Shown: in pieces, positions 36,560 to 48,341 of the stretch
Layout: each line of letters starts with the position of its first letter
Numbering within the stretch: the first letter of the stretch is position 1
From: Progne subis subis
Taxonomy: Eukaryota > Chordata > Aves > Passeriformes > Hirundinidae
Direction: 5' to 3'
Length of the DNA: 64,000 nt
NCBI GenBank assembly: GCA_022316685.1
Contig: JAKJHU010000335.1
Location: 62,001 to 126,000 of the forward strand
Notes under the pieces: generated by a model
What the model saw: the letters and a program-made list of their open reading frames with translations, nothing else
Told to the model about the DNA's origin: nothing
Database searches by the model: none
Position numbers and translations under genes: made by a program

Positions 36560-38280
36560 CCTGCCCCTCCAGCCCTAGCACCCCTCGCTGGGGTCCCAGC
36601 CATCCCAGGTGTCCTCCACTCTTGGGGTCCTTGCTTTGGGGTTCTGGGGGTCTCCTCTCTCAAGGGTCTCGCTTAGGGAAACTGCAGCTTTCCTGAGGCT
36701 CCCCAAACCTGGTGTCACTGCCCCCCACCAGTCCCGTGCGGTCTCCACATGGCACCGGCAGAGCTCGGAGGGCCCGGCCGGGGAAGCCCAACCCCCCTGT
36801 GTGGGCACCCACATCCGCCCGCCCCCTGCCACGGCTCTGCCACCACCGCCACTGGGACCCCCAAAAACACCCCCCAGGGACCCCTGATGTCCCCCTGAGG
36901 GGCTTCTGCAGCTCGGCTTTGGAGCCCTGCAAACTCCAAATATCTCACCTGAAACAAGGCAGAAAAGAACCTTATAACAACAGTTGTTTGTGTAGTACGT
37001 ATTTTTAATTGATGTTGAGGTGCATGGGGATTAACTTCACTAAAGACATGCATGAAAACTAGAGAGCTTGCCTCTCTTATTTTTCTTTGAGGTCTTACAC
37101 ATGCATGGCATTGCACAATCTGCCTTACATATATTTATTCTCTGGCCTCACTCATCCTCACTTCCTATGGTAATTAACTCCTCTTGGTACATCCTCTTGG
37201 GCATGCTTAGTTCATCATGATGGTCTCTGAGGGTCTCTAGAAGGTGAAAGAAATGGAGTCTTCCTCAGTGAAGTCTTCACCTTTCTTTTTCTTGTATGTT
37301 CTTTGGTCCTTTTGGCACTTTTTCAAGGCAAGACATCAGTTTCTGCCAAGTCTGTGTTTATCTCTTTCTTTGCATTTTTTGCTTTGTTATCTTGTTATGT
37401 TTAGGTTAGTCTTGTTATCACTGAGGAGTCCTGGATGTTTGTACTGCTTTGAAATATGTAAACAGGCACAGCACTCGATATTCACTAAATGCCTTCTAAA
37501 ATGTACAATACCTTCTAAAATACAGTGTATGCTCTTAAGTTTCCAATAAAGATTAGCTAGAATTTTCAAGCCTCTCTCTCATGCCCTCCCTTTTCTATAG
37601 ACCTAGCAAATTCTTTTACTACTATTGGGGCTTCTCTCTAGCTTTAACTCACTATCTTGATAATTCTCTTTTAACATTATCCTATGTGTTTTAGATAATG
37701 AGGTTAAAATTGCAACTCACTTTAACATCCTCTAGTTCTATATGAGTACAATAGACATTATTAAATTTATACTAAGTAATATCAGCAAAATAATGATGGG
37801 GTGACATAGGGTGTTTAAGATTCTAGTTGCATTTAGTGACTATCTAAAGAGTGCATCCAACAAGAGTTAGTGGCTTGTGCCTTGCTTACTTTTTGTAGAA
37901 CTCTCCTTATTTCTTTGTATCATGTTGGACAGTTACTACAGTTTTTTGTCTCTTCTCTTGAATTTCTTTTACAATTTTGTTCAGATCTTCATGCTTTATT
38001 AACTGCCTTTACTAGGGTTAGGTTATTCTAATAAGAGTGGCTAACAATTAGTGATAGGTTTTATAATGAGACTTGATTAACTGGTGGGATATAACTGACG
38101 CTAAATATGAAAAGTTGTACCTGACAATCTTAACAAAATTGTAGATACAGAAATTAGAATGATTTTTAGCAAGTAAGGTTAGATTATTTCTATCTTGTCC
38201 TAGGTTACAGTGTAAGATGTGCCCAAAGTATGTATGCTATCACCATCTACATGAGCTGTTGACGCTAGGCGGGCAGTGTT
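36560..38280. other. No supported gene
   Basis: 36560-36960 is GC-rich and proline-coding in several frames without a domain. 37000-38220 is AT-rich with no frame above ~100 codons and no recognised element. Confidence 0.45.
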
Positions 38281-38284
38281 TCCC

Positions 38285-38750
38285 TTGCCCCCTGCCTCCA
38301 GACTATCTTCTGTTAATGGCCCATCAATGCCCTGCTGCATGACTCATAGATAACTCCCTCCAGGAGCTATCTCTGTTCAATGGGCAATCAAGGCCCCATT
38401 GCAAGACTGATAAAATGATATCAGCCCATTGTGAGATGCTGTGCCCAGGGGGGAGGAGCCAAGCATTCCCACCTGGATAGAATCTGGGATTTGGGACAGC
38501 ACAGGCAGCCTTACCCACTGGATTCCCAGAGGACAAGAGCTACCAGACCTTTCTAGGGGATCACTGCTACAACAAGAGCACTTCATCTGGACTGCTACCA
38601 CCACAGGGAATCAGGTTATATTCTGACTCTGGCAGTGATCTTTTGTACTATTGCAGTTATTTTATTTTACTTTTTATTTTCACCTCCTATTAAATTGTTT
38701 TTTTCTGACTTGGAGTCTCTCATTGGTTTTGCTTTCAAGCCAGCACACCT
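38285..38750 (+). mobile_element. LTR, same family as the zinc-finger-linked LTRs
   Basis: Shares TAATGGCCCATC, TTGTGAGATGCT, GGGAGGAGCCAAGCATTCCC and CACTGGATTCCCAGAGGA with 13840-14020, with a degraded TATA box. No zinc-finger gene follows it. Confidence 0.7.
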
Positions 38751-38759
38751 CAACATCTC

Positions 38760-39825
38760 TTTCACCTACTTTCTCTGTTATAATTGACGAATCCTTCCTC
38801 TCTTTGATCACAAATTTGGTCAAATAAAACTAAAAAGCACTAATCCCTTGCAACATGGTGATCTACTTAGTATATTTCACATTTTCCCATTTATTAGGTA
38901 TCAAGACTTAATTTCGACATGTAATAAATACAGTCTTTCAGCTTTAAGAGACTGAGGACATGAATTCCATTGAAATTGTCTCATTAATATTTATTTTTCT
39001 TCAGAGTGGCTCATGAACTGTTTCACGTTTGGGTAAGCAATTAATGCATCGATGACGCTAAAAGATAGGGAAAAAATGATTGTGAGCAAGCAAATAATGG
39101 CTTGCTTAGGGACACAGCAGTCTCTGCATTTTTAGAAGAGAATTTCATTACATTTTTTGAGCTTTAAAGAAGCAAACAAAGAAAAAAAAAGCTTTATATG
39201 TTTAGAAGTGTCATATATAATTATGGAAGTGTTAATGTGAGAATCTACAGTGTGTCATGCCTAATGATACAAGTAGTTGTGCAGTTTCTTTGCCAAACAT
39301 TTATGTGCAAAAGATTGGACAGGTGGGATTGAACTGTGTGCAATTTGTCCTACAGGATTAACTATGGACTACCAGACATATTTCTATAAATACAGCTATG
39401 ATTGATTCTGATCAAGTTTAGTCAGAAAGATTTATTCACCCCAGAGTAAAAAAAAAAAGAGTTATTTTCTCCACAGTATAGATGTTATAAAAATTATAGA
39501 GAACAGTGCTCTAGGAAGCAATTTTGAAGTAAACAGGGCTTTGCTGGAGTTGTTTGAGCCCATTGCAGGCCGAACCTCCTGCTCCAGCAGGAACTGCCTT
39601 TCCTGTGCCAGGACCAGGGCAGATCCCACTGCAGGAAAAGCCCCAGGCCAGCCCCAAGACAGTGAAGGCCTCGGGCACAAGTGCAGAGTGCCGTGCTGGG
39701 AGCTGTGCCAGGGAGAGCCTGAGGCACCAAAGGCACCTTGGCAGCAGCAGCTGCTTCCAGGCCATGGCCAGAAGCCTCCCTTGGCAAGGCGGCCTGGTGG
39801 CCACCACTGCAGAGCTGCTGCTCCA
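38760..39825. other. No supported gene
   Basis: AT-rich to about 39530, then GC-rich with overlapping frames on both strands. Nothing recognised. Confidence 0.45.
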
Positions 39826-39829
39826 GGGC

Positions 39830-39940
39830 TCATTTCTGGATGGGCTCTGCCCCAGCCCACAGAGTGTGACCTGAGCCCTGACTCTGTCCCAGCCGCTGTG
39901 CCTGAGCCCTGCAAAGCCTAAAGGTCACCTGTGCCAGCCT
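39830..39940. repeat. Palindrome arm block 2 (right)
   Basis: Reverse-complement match to 10915-11050 (GGGCTCTGCCCCAGCCCACA and onward). Confidence 0.75.
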
Positions 39941-40079
39941 GGCTCTGTCAGCCCCTGGGGCAGGGCAGGGAAAGGGCAGAGAAGGGGCTGGCTTTGGCTG
40001 CTGCATGTGGGCTCCAGCAGAGACAAGGAGGAGTCCAGGGAGTGGATGGCGTCCAGTGAGCAGCCCCTTCTCCCCATGC

Positions 40080-40395
40080 AATCCTGGAATGGTTTGGATG
40101 GGAAGAGCTCTGCAGTGCTCATCTCATCCAAACCCCTGCCATGAGCAGGGACATCTTTCACCAGATCAGGTTGTTCAGAGCCCTGTCCCAGATGGACTTG
40201 GATGTTTCCAGGGATGGGGCATTGACCACCTCCCTGGGAACCTGTCCTGCTGTATGACCAACCTCATCATCAAAAATTTCCTCCTTATCTCCCCTTATCT
40301 GAACCTCCCTTCCTTTAATTTAAAACCACCACCCTTTGTCCTATTGGGACAGGCCCCACTAAAACCTTTGTCCACCAGTCCATTTCCAATCAGCC
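40080..40395 (-). mobile_element. CR1 LINE 3' fragment
   Basis: Reversed CR1 3' region: CCCTGCCATGAGCAGGGACA, then TTGTTCAGAGCCCTGTCCCA, then the reversed 'gaacctcccttcc / ttaaaaccaccaccc' part typical of the CR1 tail region. Confidence 0.8.
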
Positions 40396-40639
40396 GGGTT
40401 TCCAAGGCAATTCCATGACAGGTGACCCAGGTGTGGTGTCCCAGTGAGGGCTGCCATGGAAGCAGTGCCCAGCACTGCCCCTTTCTGTCTGGCTGAGCTG
40501 GCCTTTGGCCCTAGAATTGGCGTTTGCTGCTGGTTCTGTGGCGCCTGAGCAGCCAGCGCAGCACAGGGCAGGTGGCCGTGGCACAAGCCCCCATCAAGGG
40601 ATCCCCTCTGGCTCTGGGCACTGACACCAGCCCTGAGCA

Positions 40640-40770
40640 AGGGGCTGGTGCTGTGGGGTCAGGGCAGTGTCCATGGCCACAGCCCCTTGCAATGGCCCAG
40701 GGCAGGTTGGGATGATGATCCACCCTCACTCCTGGCCCAGGGCAGGGCTGCAGGGCCCTTCCCCACAGCC
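40640..40770 (-). repeat. Duplicated block, inverted relative to 20960-21090
   Basis: The reverse-complement match includes CCACCCTCACTCCTGGCCCA. The parent duplication continues beyond the LTR at 41540-41720. Confidence 0.7.
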
Positions 40771-40847
40771 TGTCTGCACACAAGCACTTCCAGGGCTCTC
40801 TGCATTTCCCTTCCCCTCACTCTTGGCTCACTCACACACCTCCCAAC

Positions 40848-41512
40848 TGAGATGTTAATTTTGAGGAACTAAGGATTTTTAGGAAAGTTAAGATAATAAA
40901 TTGCTGAATTAACTGAAGTAGATAGGTAATCTTTGTTCGCAGTTAACAGAAGCCGGATCTTAGATAAGCTACCCCGGATTTAGTAACTCATTGCTTGTCA
41001 ACTTTATATTTTTGTAGCTGTGCCTGTAACGAAAAACAAGATGTAGTAAATAAGATATAAGATAACTGCTGACTTCCTGCTTGAAGAACCCATTCGATGC
41101 AGGAAACTATAAGTTTTACCACGGATTCTGTCACGAATGCATTGAAAAGGTAGAAAGGTCAGGACGAGGAAGACTCACCTTACTTCCTCATTTTAGGTGA
41201 CCCATTCCCAGAAGAGACCCCTGACTCATTTTAAGAAACAAAGTACGCATGCTTAATAGCCTTTTTGCCAATTAGCATACGAAGCGAGGAATGGGAGGTG
41301 ACAGGGGTATGAATATGCATTTGTATTTTGGGTATTCAACACTTCTGTAAATAAAAGGCTTTGTAATTACCTGTGAATTTTGCAATGTGAATTAGGGAAA
41401 TATCCTGCCCTGCTGCCTGGCCGTAATAAACATACACTTTAAACTGTTAGAGAGTTTTTGTCTATCACAGTTAGGTATCGATACTAGATCAATACCCATA
41501 TTTCTTTAATAA
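40848..41512 (+). mobile_element. Solo LTR, second copy of the 35.8-kb family
   Basis: Starts TGAGATGTTAAT, with AATAAAAGG near 41350. It parallels 35821-36556 throughout. The 3' hairpin seen there is retained with one change (41472-41500 region). It interrupts a duplicated block whose halves lie on either side. Confidence 0.75.
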
Positions 41513-41719
41513 GTCTCAACAACCCACCTAGAGCGTTGAGCTGCAAGGAGTTCAAAGCTTGCCTTTCCTTCAGGTGCTGGTCTAATTCTGCCTTCAGCCA
41601 ACTCAGGATTTGTGTTTATTGTAGAACTTCCTGAGTGCCTAAAACATTCCTTGCATGGTTCTGCCTTGGGGAGTGGCAACCTCCTTGGTGGCACCTTGGG
41701 CTTGGCACACACTTGAGGA

Positions 41720-42590
41720 GATTGCCTGAAACTTAGGAGTTTTAGATCACTAAAAAAGGAAGAAAGCTCCTCTTTGTCTGAGTGCAGCCAGTTCTCTGAG
41801 CAAAGCAGGTCCCAGGTGACTGAGAGAGACAGGATGGGGTTGGGGGATGTGGAGCAAAGATGTCCACACTGGGTCACACTTCAAGGCACAGCTTCTCTGA
41901 CCTGGCCAGACCTCCTGAGGAAAGACCTTGGATCAGTATCAGTCACTTAATGCTGCAATCACCTCTGCTCTAAAGAGAAGAATATTCCTTGAAAATAGAA
42001 ATGTGGATTTGTTAGAATCTCTTTGAAATATTTCTCCATAAATCTAGGAAAAAAGACTTCCTAGTGAACTGCAGCAGACCAGAGGGAAATCAAGGCATAG
42101 CCATGGTTTTTGTTGAGTGAATGTCTTATTAAATCTGTTGCCAATGTTTCTCTGATTTCTAAGGTTGTCAGTAAAGGCTGCTTTGTTGTTTTGAGCTCCT
42201 GAGAATCCCTTCTTGGTATTTCTCTAGTGTTTCCAACTCAAGAGTACACAAACAAATTTAATTCCTTTTAAATCTCTAATTGAGAGAGTTGTTCGGGGGC
42301 TGTGGGTCAGGGCTTGTGTGTCCTGCTTGGCACAGCCCAGGCAGGGCTTTCACAGCCACATTGCACACTCCATTTCCCACCTGCACCTGCTGGTGCCTCT
42401 GAGTTCTGCTTGCCCAGCCCCAGGGGCGCTCCCCTTGTCTGCCCATTCCCCCACGGTCTCTGGGCAGGGATGGCCTCAGTGGGGGCTGCTGACAGCCTCA
42501 GACACTTGGAGGCTGCTGCTGGATTTGACTTCTCCAGAGGCTTGTTCAGCCTTCAGCTGTTCAAGTCAGGAATTCACTGCCCCAAGGTGC
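41720..42590. other. No supported gene
   Basis: Mixed-composition DNA without recognised repeats or coding frames. Confidence 0.45.
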
Positions 42591-44370
42591 ATCATCATTC
42601 AGAACACCTGAAAAGGCCAAGCCTCTGGGAATAATTTGATTTAAGTTTTCAAATTTTTGTGGTTAATTAAACAAATTTTGGAAGTGTGTCCATAGTGAAT
42701 ATATTATATTTACAAAAGACAGTGAGAAAATATTTTTAGGTCCTGCTTAGGATTTTTGTCCTATTAATACATTTATATGTTCAATCTCCAATTGACATTG
42801 ATCCCAAGGAAATTACTCATGCAGTTTGAATAGATATGAAAATCAAGATCCTTTATGTCTGACATTCAATCAGATTTTGTCCCTACTCCCATTGCACCAT
42901 TTCCCCCATCCAAGCCCTGGGACTCAGAGCAGCCTTGTGCAAATCTGAGCTCCCTCCACCCCAGGTTGGACCTGCAGGTTTCAGCTCCTGGGCTCCAACT
43001 CCCACCTGCTTTCCTTGGAGAAGGAGCTGCCCAAGACACAGAGGGATGTTCATTTATTGTCAGCCAACAAACCCAAGGGGAGGCACAGCTCCATCAAATG
43101 CAAAAGTCATTCTTCTCCCTGGCTCTGCCCTGCACCTGATCCCCACAGCCTGTCCTGTTTCCTTCATTCCTCCACTGCCAGGGACTTTCTGGGACAAGGG
43201 AGCTCTGCTCTGGCTATGGAGGGAGGTGCAAGTGCAGCCACTGGAGTGGGAGCCACAACCCATCAGGTTTGTGTCCTTGGAGGGACCAGGAACTGGTGAG
43301 ACTTGGAGGCACAGAAAGGTTTCTCTACATGGCCAATATAAAAAATGTGAACATGATAAAATTTAATAAACATCAAAACACTTCCCCTCAGCTCCTTGTG
43401 ACATCCCAGCAACATCTGACATGTCCAAAACCCACAAATGATTTCCATACAGGAAGAATTTTCAACTAAAGACATAAGAAGAGGTGATATATAAGATAAA
43501 AATAGAACTAAGATGCTGACTAAGGTGTTATTTAAACTTCTGAAAAATTGGACAATTCTGTAAAGAACAAAGCATGAAGCCAGTCAAGGGGAGATGCAAT
43601 GGAATGACCAGAGAACAGCTGCAGGAGGAAATCTGGGAGCAACAGGAAGGATATAGATCCAGCTGCTCTATATGAAGAAATGCCCTTACACATGGCCATT
43701 TAAACAGGAGACCTGGAAACACCTAAAGGAAGATGGCCATGAATTGTTAGACTGAATGCTGGTGGCAAAGGTAGAGGGGAAGATCAGTATTTCTTCTCCT
43801 GCCATCAGCAGGAGAATCCAGTAGATACAGGAAATTCCTGTTCCTGGTGGGAAAAATTTGCCACTTCTTAAAAGTACTCAAATGATGCAGATAAAAAAAT
43901 ATTTTCTTTTACATTATGAGAGTAAAAGATATTAAACCTGTGCCCCCTTCCAGGAAGACATCAGTTGTGTGCCCATGGACAGGCAGTGCCTCTTGTGCCC
44001 TGAGGTGCTGAGCTGGGATTGGCATCTCTCAGAGAAGAGCTGAGGGAGAGCAGAGCACCTTCCAAGCTGCAGGTCCCTGCCAGCCCCAGAGGGCTCCTGT
44101 CCCATAAACATCTGCTCTGCTCCAGGCAGGAACAGGGACCAGCATCATGCTGGGATCATCAGAGAACTGAGGTGTGTGCTGGCATTCAGTCCCCTCCCCA
44201 TCCCACAGCAGCCCTGCATTTCCCTCCTCCAGCCTTGGTCTCCAGCACAGCCATGGAGGCTCTTTGGGCTCTGGACTTTTCCTGCAGCCACCAAAGGCAG
44301 CTGAGCTCTGCCTTTGGCACAGTCAGCCCTGCCCAGCCCAGGCAATGCCCAGCAATTCCTTGTGTTGCCC
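42590..44370 (-). repeat. Palindrome arm block 1 (right)
   Basis: Reverse-complement counterpart of 7290-9090. The match stops at about 44362, within ten bases of where the tandem-duplicated unit (44372-46584) begins, so the two duplications share a breakpoint. Confidence 0.85.
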
Positions 44371-44394
44371 TGCAGCTGCAGCCCCTGCGTCAGC

Positions 44395-45345
44395 ATGGCC
44401 AAGGAGCTGCAGGGGCTGATGCTGCTGCTCCGGGCTCACCGTGGGACATGGGGTCAGCTTCATCCTGCCATGTGCCGGGCGCTGTTAGCGTACCTGCAGC
44501 AGCTGGGCAAGCGAGGCCACCTGCCCTGCTGTGCCTCGTCCCACTGCTCCAGGCGCTTCCGTGCCTCCGGCAGGCTCCTCCCAGCCAGAGGGGCCATTCC
44601 TGGCACAGCTTCCAGCCCTTCCAGGAGATTGTGTTGGACCCCAACCATCCCTGGCAGAAGCTCGGCCCGGCCCAGATCCAGCCTTCTGCGAGCCTCCACC
44701 GCCTCTGACGGCCTCCAACCCTGCAAGTCCCTCCCTGATCTCAAGCGCCTCCCTCCCTCGCAGAACCTCCCCAGCGCCGAGACCCTGCCTCCCTCCCAGC
44801 AGCTTGCCACAGCCTCCATCCCTACTGAGAGCCCCCAGCCCTTCAAGATCCTGCGCCTGCCAAGACCCGTCCTTGCCACCCAGTTCCTGCCTCCCTCCCA
44901 CACATTCCCTCCTGGAGGCCTCCAGCCCTCCCGGCCTCTCAGGAAAGCCTCCGCGCCTGCGCACCCTGAGCAAGCGCTGGACACCTCCTCCTGCTCCCTT
45001 CCACATCAACAGCATCCCGTGCACATGGAGAGCCCCGGCGTGTCCCAGGGCACTGACACGGCCAGGGAAAGCTGGGAAGCACAAACAGGAGCCCAGTTGA
45101 AGAAGGAGAGGCATTCCCAGGAGCAGGTGGCTGAGGCACAAACATCCTGCAGCCACCAGTGTCCAGCGCAGGGCTCCCAGGATGCTGTGCCTGACTCAGG
45201 CAGCAACAGCCCCAGCTGGGTGGCACAGACGGCGCCCACGAGACCATGGCGCTTGCGTGGTCTCCAGGAGGCTGCCCCGAGATGGTCCCTGCAGCCCAGG
45301 CAGGTGGTCACAGGCCTCGGAGGGCCCTTCCACCCTAGGTGTTAA
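44395..45345 (+). CDS. Unrecognised open frame, 316 codons, 5'-truncated gene copy
   Basis: I do not recognise the product. From ATG 44395 the frame stays open to TAA at 45343-45345, next to an AATAAA signal at 45346-45351. The N-terminal part (MAKELQGLMLLLRAHRGTWG, then LLAYLQQLGKRGHL) looks like an amphipathic helical region. The rest is Ser/Pro/Gln-rich and low in complexity. In copy 2 this ATG is GTG-ACC inside a longer gene with its own upstream promoter, so here the 5' end is missing and the start is probably fortuitous. Other frames are also open in this GC-rich DNA, for example one ending at 45100, so frame choice is not secure. The frame chosen reaches the polyadenylation signal and lacks the indels that break it in copy 2. 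Confidence 0.35.
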   Translation: MAKELQGLMLLLRAHRGTWGQLHPAMCRALLAYLQQLGKRGHLPCCASSHCSRRFRASGRLLPARGAIPGTASSPSRRLCWTPTIPGRSSARPRSSLLRASTASDGLQPCKSLPDLKRLPPSQNLPSAETLPPSQQLATASIPTESPQPFKILRLPRPVLATQFLPPSHTFPPGGLQPSRPLRKASAPAHPEQALDTSSCSLPHQQHPVHMESPGVSQGTDTARESWEAQTGAQLKKERHSQEQVAEAQTSCSHQCPAQGSQDAVPDSGSNSPSWVAQTAPTRPWRLRGLQEAAPRWSLQPRQVVTGLGGPFHPRC

Positions 45346-45351
45346 AATAAA
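45346..45351 (+). terminator. Polyadenylation signal, copy 1
   Basis: AATAAA immediately downstream of the open frame. The identical signal is at 49292-49297 in copy 2. Confidence 0.6.
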
Positions 45352-46584
45352 TTAGCCTTTCCCAAAGAGCTGTGGCAGTGTTCCTGCTGGGAGAGGGCTC
45401 TTTTCTTCCCAGGAACTGGCTCAGGGCTGGGCTTGCCTATGGGCTGGGGATGCTGGGCCATTGCCAACGACTCGCTTTAAACTCCTGTTTGTCCTCTGAG
45501 GCTGAGCAAGTATCACGTGCAACCCTCACCCGTGTTTTTGTCATTTCCACTGACAACCTTCTGAGAGAGATGCCTGCGGGGCTGACCCATCTACCGAGTG
45601 CTTGGAGGCTTGGTAGGGACACAGTTAGCGCCCCACTCTGCTTCTCCTAACGCCTCGGCTGCCCATCCTTGTAGGAGCAGGTGTTAAAGTGTGTTCATTT
45701 GGTTGATACTGTGTTTCCTTTTGATCTTGGTGTTTGTGATGTTTTCTTCCCTGTTGCCCTTGGAAAGTGGAGCACCTTGTTTGTCCCGGCTTCGCTGCAC
45801 TCATCCCCTAGGCTGGAATGGAACCCAACTCTGTTCCACTCCCACCTTCTCCCTGATCGGGGAGTGGCTTGTCCCTGCCTCTAGGCCCTTCCCCGCTCTG
45901 GGAAAAAGGCCTGCGACTGCCGGCAGCTCTGTCTCTCTGCACCGGCGGGAACGGGGAAGGAGCTAAGGAAGAGCTGTGGCCGGCAGGGCAGGAGCCCAGA
46001 ATCAAGCCATGATATGCCCCAGGACAGAGGGCAAGCTCGGGGCCTTTTGCCATCGACCGTCATCTGGGTCTCTCAAAAAGAACCAGCACAAGCAGGGATG
46101 GGGTAAGCACGTGGAAGTGTGACTTTGCACCTGGCCAGGGCAGCCCTGCGGCAAGAGCAGCCTCGTCCAGCGCTTGACAGCAGCCTGGTGCCTGGCAGCA
46201 GTTGATGGGGAGGAAATGACTTGGGTGGCCACAGGGCCCAGCCTGTGTGGCCGTGCCCGTGTGGCCGTGCCTGCGCCATGCTGCAGGCAGGGGCTGCCTG
46301 GTGCTGGCTGTGGATTGCCCAAGAGGTAGGCCATGGTCGCTCCCTGCAGTCCCGTCCCTGCCCGATTTCCCCTTTGCCCAGGGAGGCTCAAGGGCAGGCA
46401 AGTGCAGGCTCAGGAGCTGATGCTGCCCACTGCAGAGTGTCCTGTGGCTCACCTGGAGGCAGCCAGTGGCAGCTCTGGGGCTGGTGCAGGGGCGCTGGGG
46501 CTGTGACCCCCCACTGCCACCAAAGGCTACGGCGGCTGCCTTGCCGGCACGGTGGGCTGTGGAGCACACTTTGGGGAGCAGAGG

Positions 46585-47905
46585 GGACACAAGGCAGGCC
46601 TCCACTGAAGGGCTAGCCTGTGTGGGAAGAGCGGGCAGAGTAAAGGGACGCAGGACGCTGCGAGTGGGGCAGTGGAAAGCAACAGCTGAGGACAGCTGAA
46701 AGGCCAAAGACAGAAGAAGAACTTGTTGCACATGAGGAGTGGGGGCTGAAGGTGTGTGCTGGCCTTTTGCCAGCTGCCTCAGAGGGACCGGCAGCCTGAG
46801 CACGTGAAACAATGGGAAACAAAGACACGCAGAGCTCCTTATGTGTCCGGAGAACATGTGTCTGTTGCTGCGTGGGCAGCTGTGTGAGCTGCTGCCATGA
46901 GAGCCAGGGGCTCTGAGGGCACGCTGTCCCTCTTTCCCTCGAGGGGAAGGACAGCACAGCTGCCGGAGCTGCTTGCCAGGGTGCGTGCGCTTTCATCGCT
47001 GCCTTGCAGCAATGGGTTGGGAGTGGCCAGTGCCCGGAGCCAAGCTGTCCCTCTCCCGCTGTGTGACTCGCAGCAGGCTGGAAGCAGCGCTAGCACTGCT
47101 GGCTGCCGCCCCTGCCTGGCGACAGCAGAGGCTGGCACGGGCAGCCTCTTGCCAAACTGTAGGTGGCCCAGGCAGGACTGGGCTTGCCCTCGGCAGAGAT
47201 GCCCAAGGGATGGGGCCGGGCCCATGCGAGCTGTGGCCATCACTCTGGGGATCCAGCGGCAGCACTAATCCTGCCCACTTACAGCAGCTGGGACTGAGCA
47301 GCCAGACACGTCGCCTGAGCCTGTGGAATGAAGCTGCCCAGGCAGGGCCAGACCTGGAGCAGGGCTTCCACTCCTGGTGTGGCCAGCACATCAGGCCATG
47401 CAAGTGTTGCAGCAAGTGCAGAGGAGGCCAGCGGGTTGCGAAGGTGAGCAGCTCTCCTGTGGAGACAGCTTGAGAGAGAGTTGGAGCTGCTCAGGCTGGA
47501 GAAGGGAAGGTTGTGGGAGAGCCTCCCAGTGCCTTGCAGTGTGTACCAGGAGCTCGTCAAGGGAGCTGCAGAGGCATTCTGTGACAGCAATTGTAGTGAG
47601 AGGCTAAGGGGTTGGAGCTGTCAGGCAGGTGGGGAGAGCTGCCTGGGCATGGGGAACTGCAGCCGCCTTTGTGTCTGCAGGATCTTCTCCGGCATAGCGC
47701 AGAGGCTGTTCCCAGCCAGCAGTTCCACAGCCTTGGGGGAGCCATGGGCTGGGCATTGGTGGCACCTGACCTCTTCCTGATGTGGCCCGGGCTCCTGGGA
47801 GAGCTTGACTGCCACGGCCTGGGCTCCCATTTTCAGTGGCAGGCCTTTCCTGGCCATCAGCGCCCTGCTGCCTGAGTGGGTCTTGCCGGCCCTGAGGCAG
47901 GCGGT
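46585..47905. other. Spacer between duplicate copies; possible decayed exons
   Basis: A candidate exon lies at about 47284-47440 (acceptor CCCACTTACAG, donor GCGAAG|GTGAGC) and would encode a Cys/Lys-rich segment including HIRPCKCCSKCRGGQRVAK. Another open stretch from 47481 reads MELLRLEKGRLWESLPVPCS. No family was recognised and continuity between them was not shown. Confidence 0.3.
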
Positions 47906-47909
47906 GCTG

Positions 47910-48010
47910 TGAGGTCACAAATGGCGTGACAGCGGCGTGAGGCTGGGCTGTGATGTCACGCCGTGCGGCGGCCCCAGCATTGTGAGGTCACCGGGCCATC
48001 CCTATATAAG
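47910..48010 (+). promoter_or_regulatory. Promoter with three CRE-like sites and a TATA box
   Basis: TGAGGTCA at 47910-47917, TGATGTCA at 47951-47958, TGAGGTCA at 47983-47990 and TATATAAG at 48003-48010, about 35 bases before the ATG at 48045. CREB/CREM-family factors bind TGANGTCA-type sites. A compact CRE plus TATA layout is common in genes of post-meiotic male germ cells (established knowledge); use in this gene is inference. Confidence 0.6.
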
Positions 48011-48044
48011 GCGGGCCGGCCCCACAGCCGCCAGTGCAGTGGCG

Positions 48045-48341
48045 ATGGCACGTGTCGGAGCCGTGAGCGACGTCAGCGTCCTGCTGGCTGCACTTGCCCT
48101 GCTGCTGGCCACGGTGGCTGTCCGCTGGGTCATTGGCCACCGGGCACGGCAGGGCCGGCAGGCCGGGACTCGGAGGCCGCGCAAGCAGCTCGGGGGCAGG
48201 GCCAGGGGCCCACGCAGGAGCCCAGGAGCCCCTGTGGCTGCCAGGGCCTCCGGGCCCTGGCACAAGGCCCTCGGAAGCGTCCCGATGCTCCCGCCACTTG
48301 CCACAAGGGACCCGGCAGCTGCGGCCCCTGCCTCAGCGTGA
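48045..48341 (+). CDS. Unrecognised short membrane-anchored protein, possibly first part of a broken gene
   Basis: 98 residues. It begins MARVGAVSDVSVLL and has one hydrophobic segment near residues 10-31 (LLAALALLLATVAVRWVIG) followed by an Arg/Gly/Lys-rich stretch, a signal-anchor layout. The start was chosen because it lies just downstream of the TATA box and has GGCG before ATG. The frame ends at 48339-48341, just where sequence shared with copy 1 becomes helix-forming in another frame (TKELQGLMLLLRAHRGTW), so a frameshift near 48200 may have cut a longer protein. N-terminal anchors followed by long low-complexity tails occur in SPATA31-like testis proteins, but I cannot establish homology. 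Confidence 0.45.
   Translation: MARVGAVSDVSVLLAALALLLATVAVRWVIGHRARQGRQAGTRRPRKQLGGRARGPRRSPGAPVAARASGPWHKALGSVPMLPPLATRDPAAAAPASA

Larger units (their letters stand above)
44372..46584 (+). repeat. 2.2-kb direct duplication, copy 1
   Basis: Matches 48316-50530 along its whole length, about 3.95 kb apart, with few substitutions and scattered 1-bp indels. It includes the gene-like part and ~1.2 kb of downstream DNA. Confidence 0.9.

Noticed and set aside
47284..47440. Cys-rich exon with good splice sites as part of a known family
   Set aside because: The splice-like boundaries are plausible, but I could not assign a family or link the exon to neighbours, so it is mentioned only inside the spacer entry.
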